A DNA stretch of 62,319 bases from Desulfovulcanus ferrireducens (GTDB lineage Bacteria; Desulfobacterota; Desulfovibrionia; Desulfovibrionales; Desulfonatronovibrionaceae): NCBI RefSeq assembly GCF_018704065.1, contig NZ_JAGUQP010000018.1:1-62319 (forward strand), written 5' to 3'. The position numbers were made by a program, and so were the translations under genes. This document shows, piece after piece, positions 18,916-26,610 of the stretch. Under the pieces are notes generated by a model. The model was given only the letters and a program-made list of their open reading frames with translations. It was not told the origin of the DNA and searched no databases. Within the stretch, counting starts at the first letter, position 1. Each line of letters begins with the position of its first letter.

Positions 18916-18957
18916 TGCTGTCCTCCGCTCTCTTTTATAGTCCGGAATTTTATATAT

Positions 18958-19434
18958 TTAATCGTTAAATTCAAACTTTAACTGCACCTTTTGCGTATCG
19001 GCAAAGTCGAATTCCCATTTCTCGCCTGAATCTGAGATAATAGTAAACATATTAGCTTTTACTTCCTGCAGGGTACCTGAAAAATTTTTTCGGTTGTCAA
19101 TAGGATGAATTAATTTAATTTTCAATTTTTGACCAATATAATTTGTTAATTGCTCCGAAGAAAAAAAGGTACGGTTTAAGCCTGGAGAAGATATTTCCAG
19201 ATTATAAGAACCCGGTATAATATCTTCTACATCTAAAATAACACTTAACTCTCGGCTGAGCTTGGCACACTGGTCAACATTAACCCCGTGTGGAGCGTCC
19301 ACATAAACTCTAAGTAAACCTCGTTTTTTGCCTGCACCCGGGGCAAACTCTATGCCCCATAGAGAAAGTCCAAATAGTTGACACTGAGCTTTAACTAATT
19401 GGGTGATCTTCTCCTTGATTTCTTCAAGTTCCAT
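18958..19434 (-). CDS. rimP: Ribosome maturation factor RimP
   Basis: 158 residues from the ATG at 19434. The frame continues to 19518, but that part would run through the tRNA terminator hairpin, so it is rejected. The family signature is clear: the glycine-rich strand LLRVYVDAPHGVNVDQCAKLSREL, then YNLEISSPGLNRTFFSSEQ. It assists late 30S assembly. It is the first protein gene of the cluster, and its transcription probably starts between the tRNA terminator and its ATG, or by read-through. Confidence 0.93.
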   Translation of the reverse strand: MELEEIKEKITQLVKAQCQLFGLSLWGIEFAPGAGKKRGLLRVYVDAPHGVNVDQCAKLSRELSVILDVEDIIPGSYNLEISSPGLNRTFFSSEQLTNYIGQKLKIKLIHPIDNRKNFSGTLQEVKANMFTIISDSGEKWEFDFADTQKVQLKFEFND

Positions 19435-19468
19435 AAAATTTACCGCTATCCAAAAAATTATCGTTTCC

Positions 19469-19495
19469 AAAAAAAAAGTGGACCTTAAGGTCCAC
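19469..19495 (-). terminator. Terminator of tRNA-Gly
   Basis: A perfect 18-bp palindrome (GTGGACCTTAAGGTCCAC) is followed on the minus strand by nine T. It lies 39 bp downstream of the tRNA CCA end and upstream of rimP. Confidence 0.85.
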
Positions 19496-19534
19496 TCCAC
19501 TAAGGCCTTGCAGGCCAATTATTTTAGCCAGGAG

Positions 19535-19610
19535 TGGAGCGGGTGACGGGGATCGAACCCGCGACACCAAGCTTGGGAAGCTTGTACTCTACCAGCTGAG
19601 CTACACCCGC
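19535..19610 (-). tRNA. tRNA-Gly (anticodon CCC)
   Basis: A 76-nt cloverleaf with encoded CCA. The acceptor stem GCGGGTG pairs with CACCCGC, with T as discriminator base. The D-arm is AGCTC..GAG. The anticodon stem CAAGC/GCTTG encloses the loop TTCCCAA, giving anticodon CCC (codon GGG). The T-arm contains GGTTCGATC. It stands alone upstream of the rimP cluster with its own promoter-like sequence and terminator. Confidence 0.97.
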
Positions 19611-19625
19611 TCAAGTAAGTTTTCT

Positions 19626-19654
19626 CATATTGCTAATAAATAAGTGTTTGTCAA
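19626..19654 (-). promoter_or_regulatory. Sigma-70-type promoter for tRNA-Gly
   Basis: On the minus strand a perfect TTGACA (19649-19654) is followed after exactly 17 nt by AATATG (19626-19631), a fair -10 box. Transcription would begin a few bases before the tRNA 5' end at 19610. Confidence 0.55.
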
Positions 19655-19702
19655 GAGTAAAAATCCTCTTTTTTGGACTCGGAAGTGAGGTAGCCAAAGG
19701 TT

Positions 19703-19718
19703 TGGTCTGGTATTTGCT
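19703..19718 (+). promoter_or_regulatory. Candidate sigma-54 promoter for the flagellar operon
   Basis: TGGTCTGGTATTTGCT has GG and GC separated by 10 nt and follows the -24/-12 consensus TGGCAC-N5-TTGC fairly well. The predicted start, near 19729, leaves only a short leader carrying the GAGGAGG ribosome site of flgF. The tight spacing makes this tentative. Confidence 0.4.
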
Positions 19719-19742
19719 ACTTTTTAGGTGAGGAGGTAAATT

Positions 19743-20525
19743 ATGCAACAAGGTATGTACACCGCCCTGTTTGGGTCTCTAACTCAAGAATACAGGATGA
19801 ATATTATTGCTAACAACCTGGCTAATGTGAATACAATTGGATTTAAGAAGGATAAGTTGTCTTTTCGTGATGTGTTTAAACATTATGCTGCAGACTATGT
19901 AAATCCCAAAGAAGCTCTGAAGGACAAGATATTGTGGCCAGAGGCAAAGGTTTATGGTCAGACAAGGATTGCTGAGTCCAGTATAGACTTTAACCAGGGT
20001 GCTATGCGGCTTACCGGGAATAAACTGGATCTGGCTATTGAAGGAGAAGGTTTTTTCCGGGTCAGGACTCCTGATGGACAGACTGCCTATACTAGAAATG
20101 GTCGTTTTCAAAGGGATCCTCGCACGGGGTATATGGTTACTGGTCAGGGGTTTGTACTTCTTGGTGATGGCGGTCCTATAGAGCTTCCTGAGAATGGTGA
20201 TGTAGTAGTCACGGAAAAGGGACAGGTAGTAGTTGGTGGGGAAGTAGTCGACAACATTTCCCTGGTTTCATTCAACGATCTAAATGGGCTGGAAAAGTTG
20301 GGCCGACAATTATTTCGAATTAAACCAGGTTTAAATATGGCGGAAATACCCGCTGAGCAGGCCTGGGTTAAACAAGGTTATTTGGAAGACTCAAATGTAG
20401 AAGTGGTGCAAGAAATGGTTAGTATGATTGATACTATGCGAACTTTTGAGTCTTTGCAAAAGGTCATGACCTCTTCGCAGGAAGAGGATCAAAAGGTTAT
20501 TCGGGAAGTGGGAACGGTTAGATAA
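19743..20525 (+). CDS. flgF: Flagellar proximal rod protein FlgF
   Basis: 260 residues. The N-terminal rod signature ([22 protein letters not shown]) and the C-terminal coiled segment (LEDSNVEVVQEMVSMIDTMRTFESLQKVM) are those of flagellar rod/hook axial proteins. The absence of a long central insert and the position before flgG favour FlgF. It assembles in the proximal rod of the basal body. GAGGAGG lies just before the ATG. It is the first gene of the block through fliW. The final residues diverge from the FlgG-type end (QMLQIANQ), as expected for FlgF. Confidence 0.93.
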   Translation: MQQGMYTALFGSLTQEYRMNIIANNLANVNTIGFKKDKLSFRDVFKHYAADYVNPKEALKDKILWPEAKVYGQTRIAESSIDFNQGAMRLTGNKLDLAIEGEGFFRVRTPDGQTAYTRNGRFQRDPRTGYMVTGQGFVLLGDGGPIELPENGDVVVTEKGQVVVGGEVVDNISLVSFNDLNGLEKLGRQLFRIKPGLNMAEIPAEQAWVKQGYLEDSNVEVVQEMVSMIDTMRTFESLQKVMTSSQEEDQKVIREVGTVR

Positions 20526-20714
20526 AGTCAATTGTTGAATTGAAGGGGTAATGGGTTAATGGGGTATAAATATTTGCTATTAAACTTTGCTCTATCCACT
20601 CATCTGCTCAACTTTATTAAAGCGCGACTCCTGTCCCGGAATACAGGAAAATCGCCAAAAAGCTAAGGGATTTAGGTTAGAATTTAAACCAGACATACAA
20701 AGGAGTAGCAAGCC

Positions 20715-21497
20715 ATGATGCGTTCACTATGGACAGCGGCTTCGGGTATGATAGCCCAGCAATTGAATATCGATGTTACTGCCAATAACTTGGCTAATGT
20801 AAACACCATTGGCTTTAAAAAGAGCAGGGCTGAGTTTGAGGATTTAATGTATCAAAATTTAAAAATAGCTGGAGTACAGAATCGATCAGGTGATCGCATT
20901 CCCACAGGGTTGCAGATCGGCATGGGAGTCAGACCTGTAACAGTACATAAACTTTTTTCCCAAGGAGACTATCAGAGCACAGGGAATCCTTTGGATTTGG
21001 CCATTGAAGGGGATGGTTTCTTTCAAGTTTTGGTTAACGGCGAAATAGCCTATACCCGAGCTGGGGCCTTTAAGCTGGACCAGGATGGCCGGGTGGTTAC
21101 AGCCAATGGTTATCCGCTGCAGCCTGAGTTTAATGTGCCAGCGGAAACGCAAAATATAGTGGTTACAGAAAACGGGCATATGGCCGCCTTGGACAAGTCC
21201 GGGAATGAATTGGCAGCGGTAGATATTCCCCTGTATACATTTATAAACCCGGCTGGACTAAAAGGTATTGGCCGCAATCTGTACTTAGAAACAGATGCCT
21301 CTGGTGCGGCTACCGAGGGCGTGCCTGGCGAAAACAATGTTGGGACAATAGCCCAGGGTTTTCTGGAAATGTCGAATGTGGAGTTGGTAGAGGAGATGGT
21401 GAATATGATTGTGGGACAGCGGGCCTATGAAATAAATTCCAAGGCCATTACTACTTCCGATCAGATGCTCCAGATCGCTAATCAGATGAAACGTTAA
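20715..21497 (+). CDS. flgG: Flagellar distal rod protein FlgG
   Basis: 260 residues. It starts with [20 protein letters not shown] and the axial motif [25 protein letters not shown], and ends with [38 protein letters not shown]. Both are near-invariant in FlgG. It forms the distal rod joining the basal body to the hook. It lies 189 bp after flgF; that spacer is low complexity, with a run of GGGGTAATGGG-like units and no visible gene. An AAGGAG site precedes the ATG. Confidence 0.96.
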   Translation: MMRSLWTAASGMIAQQLNIDVTANNLANVNTIGFKKSRAEFEDLMYQNLKIAGVQNRSGDRIPTGLQIGMGVRPVTVHKLFSQGDYQSTGNPLDLAIEGDGFFQVLVNGEIAYTRAGAFKLDQDGRVVTANGYPLQPEFNVPAETQNIVVTENGHMAALDKSGNELAAVDIPLYTFINPAGLKGIGRNLYLETDASGAATEGVPGENNVGTIAQGFLEMSNVELVEEMVNMIVGQRAYEINSKAITTSDQMLQIANQMKR

Positions 21498-21531
21498 AAA
21501 GCTCAGGAGGCTGAGCTTGTGAGGTTGGAAA

Positions 21532-22536
21532 GTGTTTAGTTCAGGTCAGACAAACTTAACAAGCTCAATGAACTTAACGAAGCCAATAATTATTTCTTTG
21601 CTGCTTGTGGTGAACTGTTTTTTAATGCCTGGCCAGGGGCTGGCTCAGGTAAAAGAAGGTAGGTTTTGGATCAAAGAATGGGTTGCTGTACAGGGCGAGC
21701 GGGTCAGGTTTGGAGAAATAGCTGTGCCTGAAGGGGAGTGGGCACAAAAGAAGTGGTCTGAGCTGAAGGATGTTTTATTGTGGCCAGTGCCTGCAAAGAA
21801 AATGATGGTTATTCCCAGACAAAGGCTTTTGACAAGTCTAACTCGTTTTTTAGGGGATATTGCCAGTGTTTGTTTTTTGCCCAAACAAATAGTTATAAAA
21901 CAGGCTGCAGGTGGCTTAGGAAAAGAGATTTTAAGAAAAAAAATCGTCACATTTTTGACAGACAAGGTAAAGGCCCTAGGTGGGGAGGTAAATTTTCGGG
22001 ACTTTCGTTTGCCAAACGTAATTTTTTGGCAAAAAAATGAGTCCGTTCGCATTGAGCTTATGCCTGATGTAAAGCCAGGGCGTAACTCCTTACGTCTTCT
22101 GGTTGAAGATGCTTTTGGAAACTTGGTTAAAAGTTATACCGGTACTGTTTTTATCGATGTGTGGAAGGCAGTACCTTGTGCTGCTAAGCCTTTAAATAGA
22201 AAAGAAGTTGTTTATCCGAGCACTGTTCGTTTTGAAAAAAAGAATTTGGCCTATGTGCATGGGCAGGTCTGGAACGGACAGGGTGGTCCCTGGAGGGTAA
22301 AGAGCCCTGTGGGCAAAGGACAAATTCTTGTCATGTCTAACCTAGAGCCTGTTCCTACCATCAGTCGGGGTGAGAAAGTTAACTTAAAGTTTCAAGGACA
22401 GTTTGTATCTCTGGTAGTGCCAGCCATGGCCTTGGAGGATGGAAATCTGGGCCAGTCTATTTTGGTGAAGAATTTGCAAAGTAAAAACCAGGTATTGGCC
22501 AAGGTCGTGGATAAAAATACAGTGGTTGTCGATTGA
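21532..22536 (+). CDS. flgA: Flagella basal-body P-ring chaperone FlgA
   Basis: 334 residues from a GTG with a GAGG site. An internal ATG 12 codons in is an alternative and would start just before the signal peptide (IIISLLLVVNCFLMPGQGLAQ). The protein is periplasmic and helps FlgI assemble the P ring. The C-terminal SAF-like domain is visible (about 205-330): V..RGQ-like GKGQILVMSNLEPVPTISRGEKVNLKF and LGQSILVKNLQSKNQVLAKVVDKNTVVV. A small GCTCA/TGAGC hairpin lies between flgG and this gene. It sits in order before flgH and flgI. Confidence 0.88.
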   Translation: MFSSGQTNLTSSMNLTKPIIISLLLVVNCFLMPGQGLAQVKEGRFWIKEWVAVQGERVRFGEIAVPEGEWAQKKWSELKDVLLWPVPAKKMMVIPRQRLLTSLTRFLGDIASVCFLPKQIVIKQAAGGLGKEILRKKIVTFLTDKVKALGGEVNFRDFRLPNVIFWQKNESVRIELMPDVKPGRNSLRLLVEDAFGNLVKSYTGTVFIDVWKAVPCAAKPLNRKEVVYPSTVRFEKKNLAYVHGQVWNGQGGPWRVKSPVGKGQILVMSNLEPVPTISRGEKVNLKFQGQFVSLVVPAMALEDGNLGQSILVKNLQSKNQVLAKVVDKNTVVVD

Positions 22537-22565
22537 TGAAAGTTAGGCGCATTAAGGTGTGTTTG

Positions 22566-22665
22566 AAAAAATAAACTTTATTCTTGATGACAAGTAGGTC
22601 TTCCTGGGGGTAGATTCAGGATGACGTGTCTAATTGTCGCTATTCTGAGCGCAAGCGAATAAATT
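22566..22665 (+). repeat. Degenerate CATTCTGAGC-type intergenic repeat (flgA-flgH gap)
   Basis: GATTCAGGATGAC (from 22613) and CTATTCTGAGCGCAAGCGAAT (22641-22661) resemble decayed arms of the widespread ATTCTTCGC / GCGAAG.. CAGAATGAC dispersed repeat. Related sequence occurs at 24775-24890 and 57262-57316. Confidence 0.45.
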
Positions 22666-22741
22666 TCCGGCAAACGCGGGAAGAGTTACTGTTGGTTTAA
22701 TCGTTTTTACAGACGCATCCATTAATTTTGGGAGATAGAAA

Positions 22742-23473
22742 ATGTTAAAGGGAATAGTTTTTGTGCTTATTTGTTTAAGTATGTTTGCTTGTGCTCCGGC
22801 AAGTAAACAATCAACTCCTATGCCTGCGTTTACTCCGCCACCTCCCGAGCATGTTGTTGATCAGAAAGTTGAAAATCCAGGTTCTCTTTTTGATCCGAAT
22901 CAGGCCAGTTATTTATTTACTGATAACCGGGCTAGACGAGTAGGAGATATTGTCGTGGTCAATGTCGTGGAGACTGTTACTGCCAAAAATAAGGCCACGA
23001 CTAAGTCTGAAAAGGATTCGTCTATAAATCTTGGGGTGCAGAACTTGTTTGATCTTGGACATATGCGAGCACTACCTTTGGGTTCTATTGTTGGAGCAGG
23101 GCCAAATATTGGTCCGCGGGGTACGGTAGGGGCTACGCCTATGGTTAAAGCAGGTTCTGTAAGTAAATTCACTGGCAATGGTGAAACCAAGCGAGAGTCA
23201 GATATTTCAGCCAGCGTGGCAGCCCGTGTGGTCAAGGTGTTAAATGGAGGTATTTTGCAAATTGAAGGAGCCAGGCAGATCAGGGTGAATGGAGAAACGC
23301 AGATCATAGTTGTTCGCGGTTTGGTTCGGTCCAGGGATATTAGCCCTGACAATTCAGTATCTTCTAACTACCTGGCGGATGCACATATAGAGATTTATGG
23401 GCAGGGTATATTGGCAGACAAACAAAAACCAGGTTGGTTAACCAGAATTCTAGACCATATTTGGCCATTTTGA
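22742..23473 (+). CDS. flgH: Flagellar L-ring protein FlgH (lipoprotein)
   Basis: 243 residues with a lipoprotein signal (MLKGIVFVLICLSMFAC; acylated Cys at about 17). The conserved L-ring body includes DNRARRVGDIVVVNVVETVTAKNKA, followed by FTGNGETKRESDISASVAARVVKVL and IEGARQIRVNGETQIIVVRGLVR. It forms the outer-membrane ring around the rod. The gap from flgA (22537-22741) contains a degenerate CATTCTGAGC-type repeat and nothing coding. flgI follows 64 bp later. Confidence 0.95.
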   Translation: MLKGIVFVLICLSMFACAPASKQSTPMPAFTPPPPEHVVDQKVENPGSLFDPNQASYLFTDNRARRVGDIVVVNVVETVTAKNKATTKSEKDSSINLGVQNLFDLGHMRALPLGSIVGAGPNIGPRGTVGATPMVKAGSVSKFTGNGETKRESDISASVAARVVKVLNGGILQIEGARQIRVNGETQIIVVRGLVRSRDISPDNSVSSNYLADAHIEIYGQGILADKQKPGWLTRILDHIWPF

Positions 23474-23537
23474 GTCGTGAAAGCTGAAAAACGCAAGTTT
23501 ATCTTCTTCAACACCCAAAAATTGGGAGCCTCAGATT

Positions 23538-24644
23538 ATGCGTATGCGTAAGTTAATATTATTTTTTTTAATAGCAGGGTTGTATTTGCTGGGGGTCTGT
23601 AAGCAAGGTCAGGCTGTTCGTTTAAAAGATATTGCTACTTTCGGTGGGGTGAGAACTAATCAGTTGGTTGGTTATGGCCTAGTGGTAGGCCTGTCCGGAA
23701 CTGGAGACAAAAGTGGAACCCAATTTACCATTCAGTCCCTGGTGAATATGCTTGAAAATATGGGGGTCAGGGTAGATAAAAATGCCCTGAAAGTAAAAAA
23801 TGTAGCAGCAGTTATGGTTACGGCCAGGATGCCGGTTTCGGCGAAGCCGGGAACAAAGCTGGACGTCACCGTTTCCTCTATTGGTGATGCCAAAAGTTTA
23901 CTTGGCGGGGTGCTCTTACAAACGCCACTCAAAGGAATTGATGGTAAGATCTATGCTTTGGCCCAGGGCCCCTTGGTTGTCGGTGGGTTTTCCGCAGGAG
24001 GAGCAGCAGCCACTGCAACCAAAAATATTACTACCGTAGCTCGCATTCCTGGTGGGGCAATGGTGGAAAGGGCAGTGCCCTTTAAATTTAATCGCCAGGA
24101 AAACGTGATTATTAATTTAAGCACGCAGGATTTTTCAACCACAGCTCAGATTGTAGACAAGATCAACAATAGTTTTAACCGGGATGTGGCCAAGGCCGAG
24201 GATATTTCCACTGTTAGAGTAAAAGTACCGGAGAGATTTCGAGGTAATTTAATTCCTTTTCTAGCCTCATTGGAAAATTTGGATATCAGCCCTGACAGTC
24301 CTGCCAAGATTGTAGTGGATGAAAAGACAGGAACAGTGGTCATGGGCGAGAATGTGACCATTTCCAAGGTGGCCATTGCCCATGGGAACCTGCATATTGT
24401 GGTCCAGGAGCAACCTCAAGTTTCCCAGCCTGCTCCGTTTTCTCAGGGTCAGACACAAGCGGTGCCCAGAACTCAACTTGGTATCAAAGAGGAGCAGCGT
24501 AACCTGGTTTTTGTTAAGGGAGCGACCATTAAAGAACTGGTCGATGGATTGAATGCTATTGGGGCTTCGCCTAGAGATTTAATTTCTATTTTAAGATCGT
24601 TAAAGGCAGCAGGGGCTCTGCATGCTCAGCTTGAAGTGATATAG
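23538..24644 (+). CDS. flgI: Flagellar P-ring protein FlgI
   Basis: 368 residues. The signal peptide (residues 1 to about 26, ending GQA) leads into [31 protein letters not shown], the near-invariant FlgI start. [25 protein letters not shown] and the C-terminal [35 protein letters not shown] confirm the family. It builds the periplasmic P ring in the peptidoglycan layer. It overlaps nothing and is followed by a gap of about 356 bp before the flgJ-like gene. Confidence 0.97.
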   Translation: MRMRKLILFFLIAGLYLLGVCKQGQAVRLKDIATFGGVRTNQLVGYGLVVGLSGTGDKSGTQFTIQSLVNMLENMGVRVDKNALKVKNVAAVMVTARMPVSAKPGTKLDVTVSSIGDAKSLLGGVLLQTPLKGIDGKIYALAQGPLVVGGFSAGGAAATATKNITTVARIPGGAMVERAVPFKFNRQENVIINLSTQDFSTTAQIVDKINNSFNRDVAKAEDISTVRVKVPERFRGNLIPFLASLENLDISPDSPAKIVVDEKTGTVVMGENVTISKVAIAHGNLHIVVQEQPQVSQPAPFSQGQTQAVPRTQLGIKEEQRNLVFVKGATIKELVDGLNAIGASPRDLISILRSLKAAGALHAQLEVI

Positions 24645-24774
24645 AACACAGAGTGGAAATCCGCCTATGATGGGGGAGTGAGGCGGAGTGTTTGGGGTTC
24701 TTGTGTGGGTGTAATATAAGGGAAGTATTATATTACTAATGCCGTCAATTGGTTATTGTATTCTTAAAACTGTT

Positions 24775-24890
24775 CCTGGATCCATTCTGATGGAGCAAAA
24801 CGACCGAAGGACTCTCAGACAAATTTACGAGATTCTTCGCTTCTCTCAGAATGACGGGAGGGGCCCTCAGAATGAGCCCGTCAAACGCCG
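24775..24890 (+). repeat. CATTCTGA/CAGAATGAC palindromic intergenic repeat
   Basis: The flgI-flgJ gap (24645-25000) holds CCATTCTGATGG.., then GAGATTCTTCGCTTCTCTC followed by AGAATGACGGG. This is the familiar dispersed palindromic unit with decayed neighbours. No gene or clear terminator is seen in the rest of the gap. Confidence 0.55.
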
Positions 24891-25000
24891 GGTAAAGTAA
24901 AGCGGTTTGAGAAATAAAAGAATAATTTTCCACTAACCTATTATATAGAGTAAAAAAAATAACACTTTAGTTCTCTTTACTCACTTCAAAGAGGATAGTT

Positions 25001-26053
25001 ATGTCTGATCAATTAATGCAACAGGGAATCATAGCAGCGCAAAAGGCCAAGGACAATGCTTTTCAGCAACGATTGGCCAGGTTGAAACAAAATCTAGGGC
25101 CGAAGAAAAATCAGGAAAAAGAGCTGCGTAAGGCCTGTGCTGATTTTGAGGCAATTTTTATTCAGAAGCTGTGGGAGCAAATGCGAGCAACTGTGCCCAA
25201 AGAGGGCTATCTTCATAGCAAAGAAGAAGATATTTATCTTTCTTTATATGACCAGGAGTTATCAACCAGATTGGCTAAAAGAGGTGGTTTGGGCCTAGGC
25301 GACCTTTTATTTTCACAGTTACAAAAGAGGCTGGAAAAGAGTAGTGCTGAAACTGATCCTGCCGCAGCTCCGGTAAATGAGCTTAAGAGAAGTCAACCAC
25401 AGCCCGAGGCAAGCAACACATGCAACAAGGTTCGACCAGTTGAGAAAAGTATTCATGAGTTGAAGGATGCACTGGTGCATGAAAGGGATCCGTTAAAGAA
25501 AGTAGATATCCTGGCTAGACGAATTGAGGCCAGATCAAGGTCGGGAAAAGGTGGGCTGAGTCCTTTGCAGGAATCTCTTCAAATTGACCCGGTAAAAAAT
25601 ATAAACATAGACACCGGTCCATTGCCTCAATTACATTGGCCAGTCCAGGCACAGGTAAGTTCCGGATTTGGCTGGCGTTTGGATCCTTTTACAGGCCAAC
25701 AGGCCTGGCATGCAGGCATTGACTTGGTTGTCTCAGAAGGAACTCCTATTGAGGCTTGCTGGCCGGGTAAAGTCGTCTTTTCCGGCTCAAGAGGTGGTTA
25801 TGGTCAGGTGGTTATTTTGGAGCACAAAAATGGGTGGCAAAGTATTTATGCACATAACACAAAGAATTTGGTCCGGGAGGGGGAATTTGTTCGTTCTGGC
25901 CAAAGAATTGCATTATCAGGGAATACAGGTCGCTCCACTGGGCCGCACGTGCACTTTGAACTCAGACAGTATGATCAGGCTTGGAACCCCTTGCAGATAA
26001 GAGAAAGATTGCTGGCTGGTCTGAGCATCGGCAAGAAGACGGATAATGCCTAA
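25001..26053 (+). CDS. flgJ: FlgJ-like rod-cap protein fused to an M23 peptidase
   Basis: 350 residues with two domains. Residues about 40-105 match the FlgJ rod-binding domain (ELRKACADFEAIFIQKLWEQM ... DQELSTRLAKRGGLGLGDLLF). After a variable linker (about 110-210), residues about 215-340 are a LytM/M23 zinc endopeptidase. It has both metal motifs, HAGID (HxxxD) and HVHF (HxH), so it should be active. In enterobacteria the second domain of FlgJ is a glucosaminidase; here a peptidase replaces it, cutting the peptide rather than the glycan part of the wall for rod passage. Its place between flgI and flgN/flgK fits. Confidence 0.92.
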   Translation: MSDQLMQQGIIAAQKAKDNAFQQRLARLKQNLGPKKNQEKELRKACADFEAIFIQKLWEQMRATVPKEGYLHSKEEDIYLSLYDQELSTRLAKRGGLGLGDLLFSQLQKRLEKSSAETDPAAAPVNELKRSQPQPEASNTCNKVRPVEKSIHELKDALVHERDPLKKVDILARRIEARSRSGKGGLSPLQESLQIDPVKNINIDTGPLPQLHWPVQAQVSSGFGWRLDPFTGQQAWHAGIDLVVSEGTPIEACWPGKVVFSGSRGGYGQVVILEHKNGWQSIYAHNTKNLVREGEFVRSGQRIALSGNTGRSTGPHVHFELRQYDQAWNPLQIRERLLAGLSIGKKTDNA

Positions 26054-26136
26054 ATGGGTGAGTGGTAAGCGTGCAAGATAAAAAGAGATGTCGAAATTTA
26101 ATGAATTCTCAATTACGAAAAAAAGGGGAGTTGTTC

Positions 26137-26610
26137 ATGCAGGCAAAGATCGAGCAAAGTCTTAAAAGGCAAAAGCAAGGCCTCGTTCTTTTGAGGACTC
26201 TTTTACAGGAAGAATTTTCCGTCCTGCGCGGGCATGACCCTAAAAAAATTTCCTCCCTAGAGTTTTCAATCCAGGAATTAATTCGGCAGCTTGTTGACGA
26301 GAAGGAAGCGTTAAAAAGTTTACTCCAGCAGATAGGTTGCATTTCCATTAAGGATTATATTCTCGAACTGAGTGATGGCGAGAAAGCTAAGATAGAAAAT
26401 CTTCTTGGTAGCCTGGAAGAAAACGAACAGAAATGTGTTGTGCAAGCGGCAAAAAACGCAGAATTAGCGCAGGCATTGGCGGAACAAACTACAAAACTGA
26501 CCAAATTTTTGTATGAAAGGCTTCTGCCCAGGAATAAGGATACTTACTCGGCTCGTGGCAGGTGGCAACAGAAAACTGCCCGAGCTACGTTGCTTCGAGG
26601 TACTTTATAA
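26137..26610 (+). CDS. FlgN-like flagellar export chaperone
   Basis: 157 residues from the ATG with a GGGGAG site; a GTG 75 bp upstream is in frame but less likely. The protein is almost wholly helical and coiled-coil-like, with Leu/Gln/Glu-rich heptads (LVLLRTLLQEEFSVLRGHDP, then LVDEKEALKSLLQQIG). This fits FlgN, the chaperone that escorts FlgK and FlgL to the export gate. Sequence identity in this family is low, so the call rests on fold-like pattern and position. Its stop overlaps the flgK start (TAATG), a strong coupling sign for a chaperone and its client. Confidence 0.78.
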   Translation: MQAKIEQSLKRQKQGLVLLRTLLQEEFSVLRGHDPKKISSLEFSIQELIRQLVDEKEALKSLLQQIGCISIKDYILELSDGEKAKIENLLGSLEENEQKCVVQAAKNAELAQALAEQTTKLTKFLYERLLPRNKDTYSARGRWQQKTARATLLRGTL

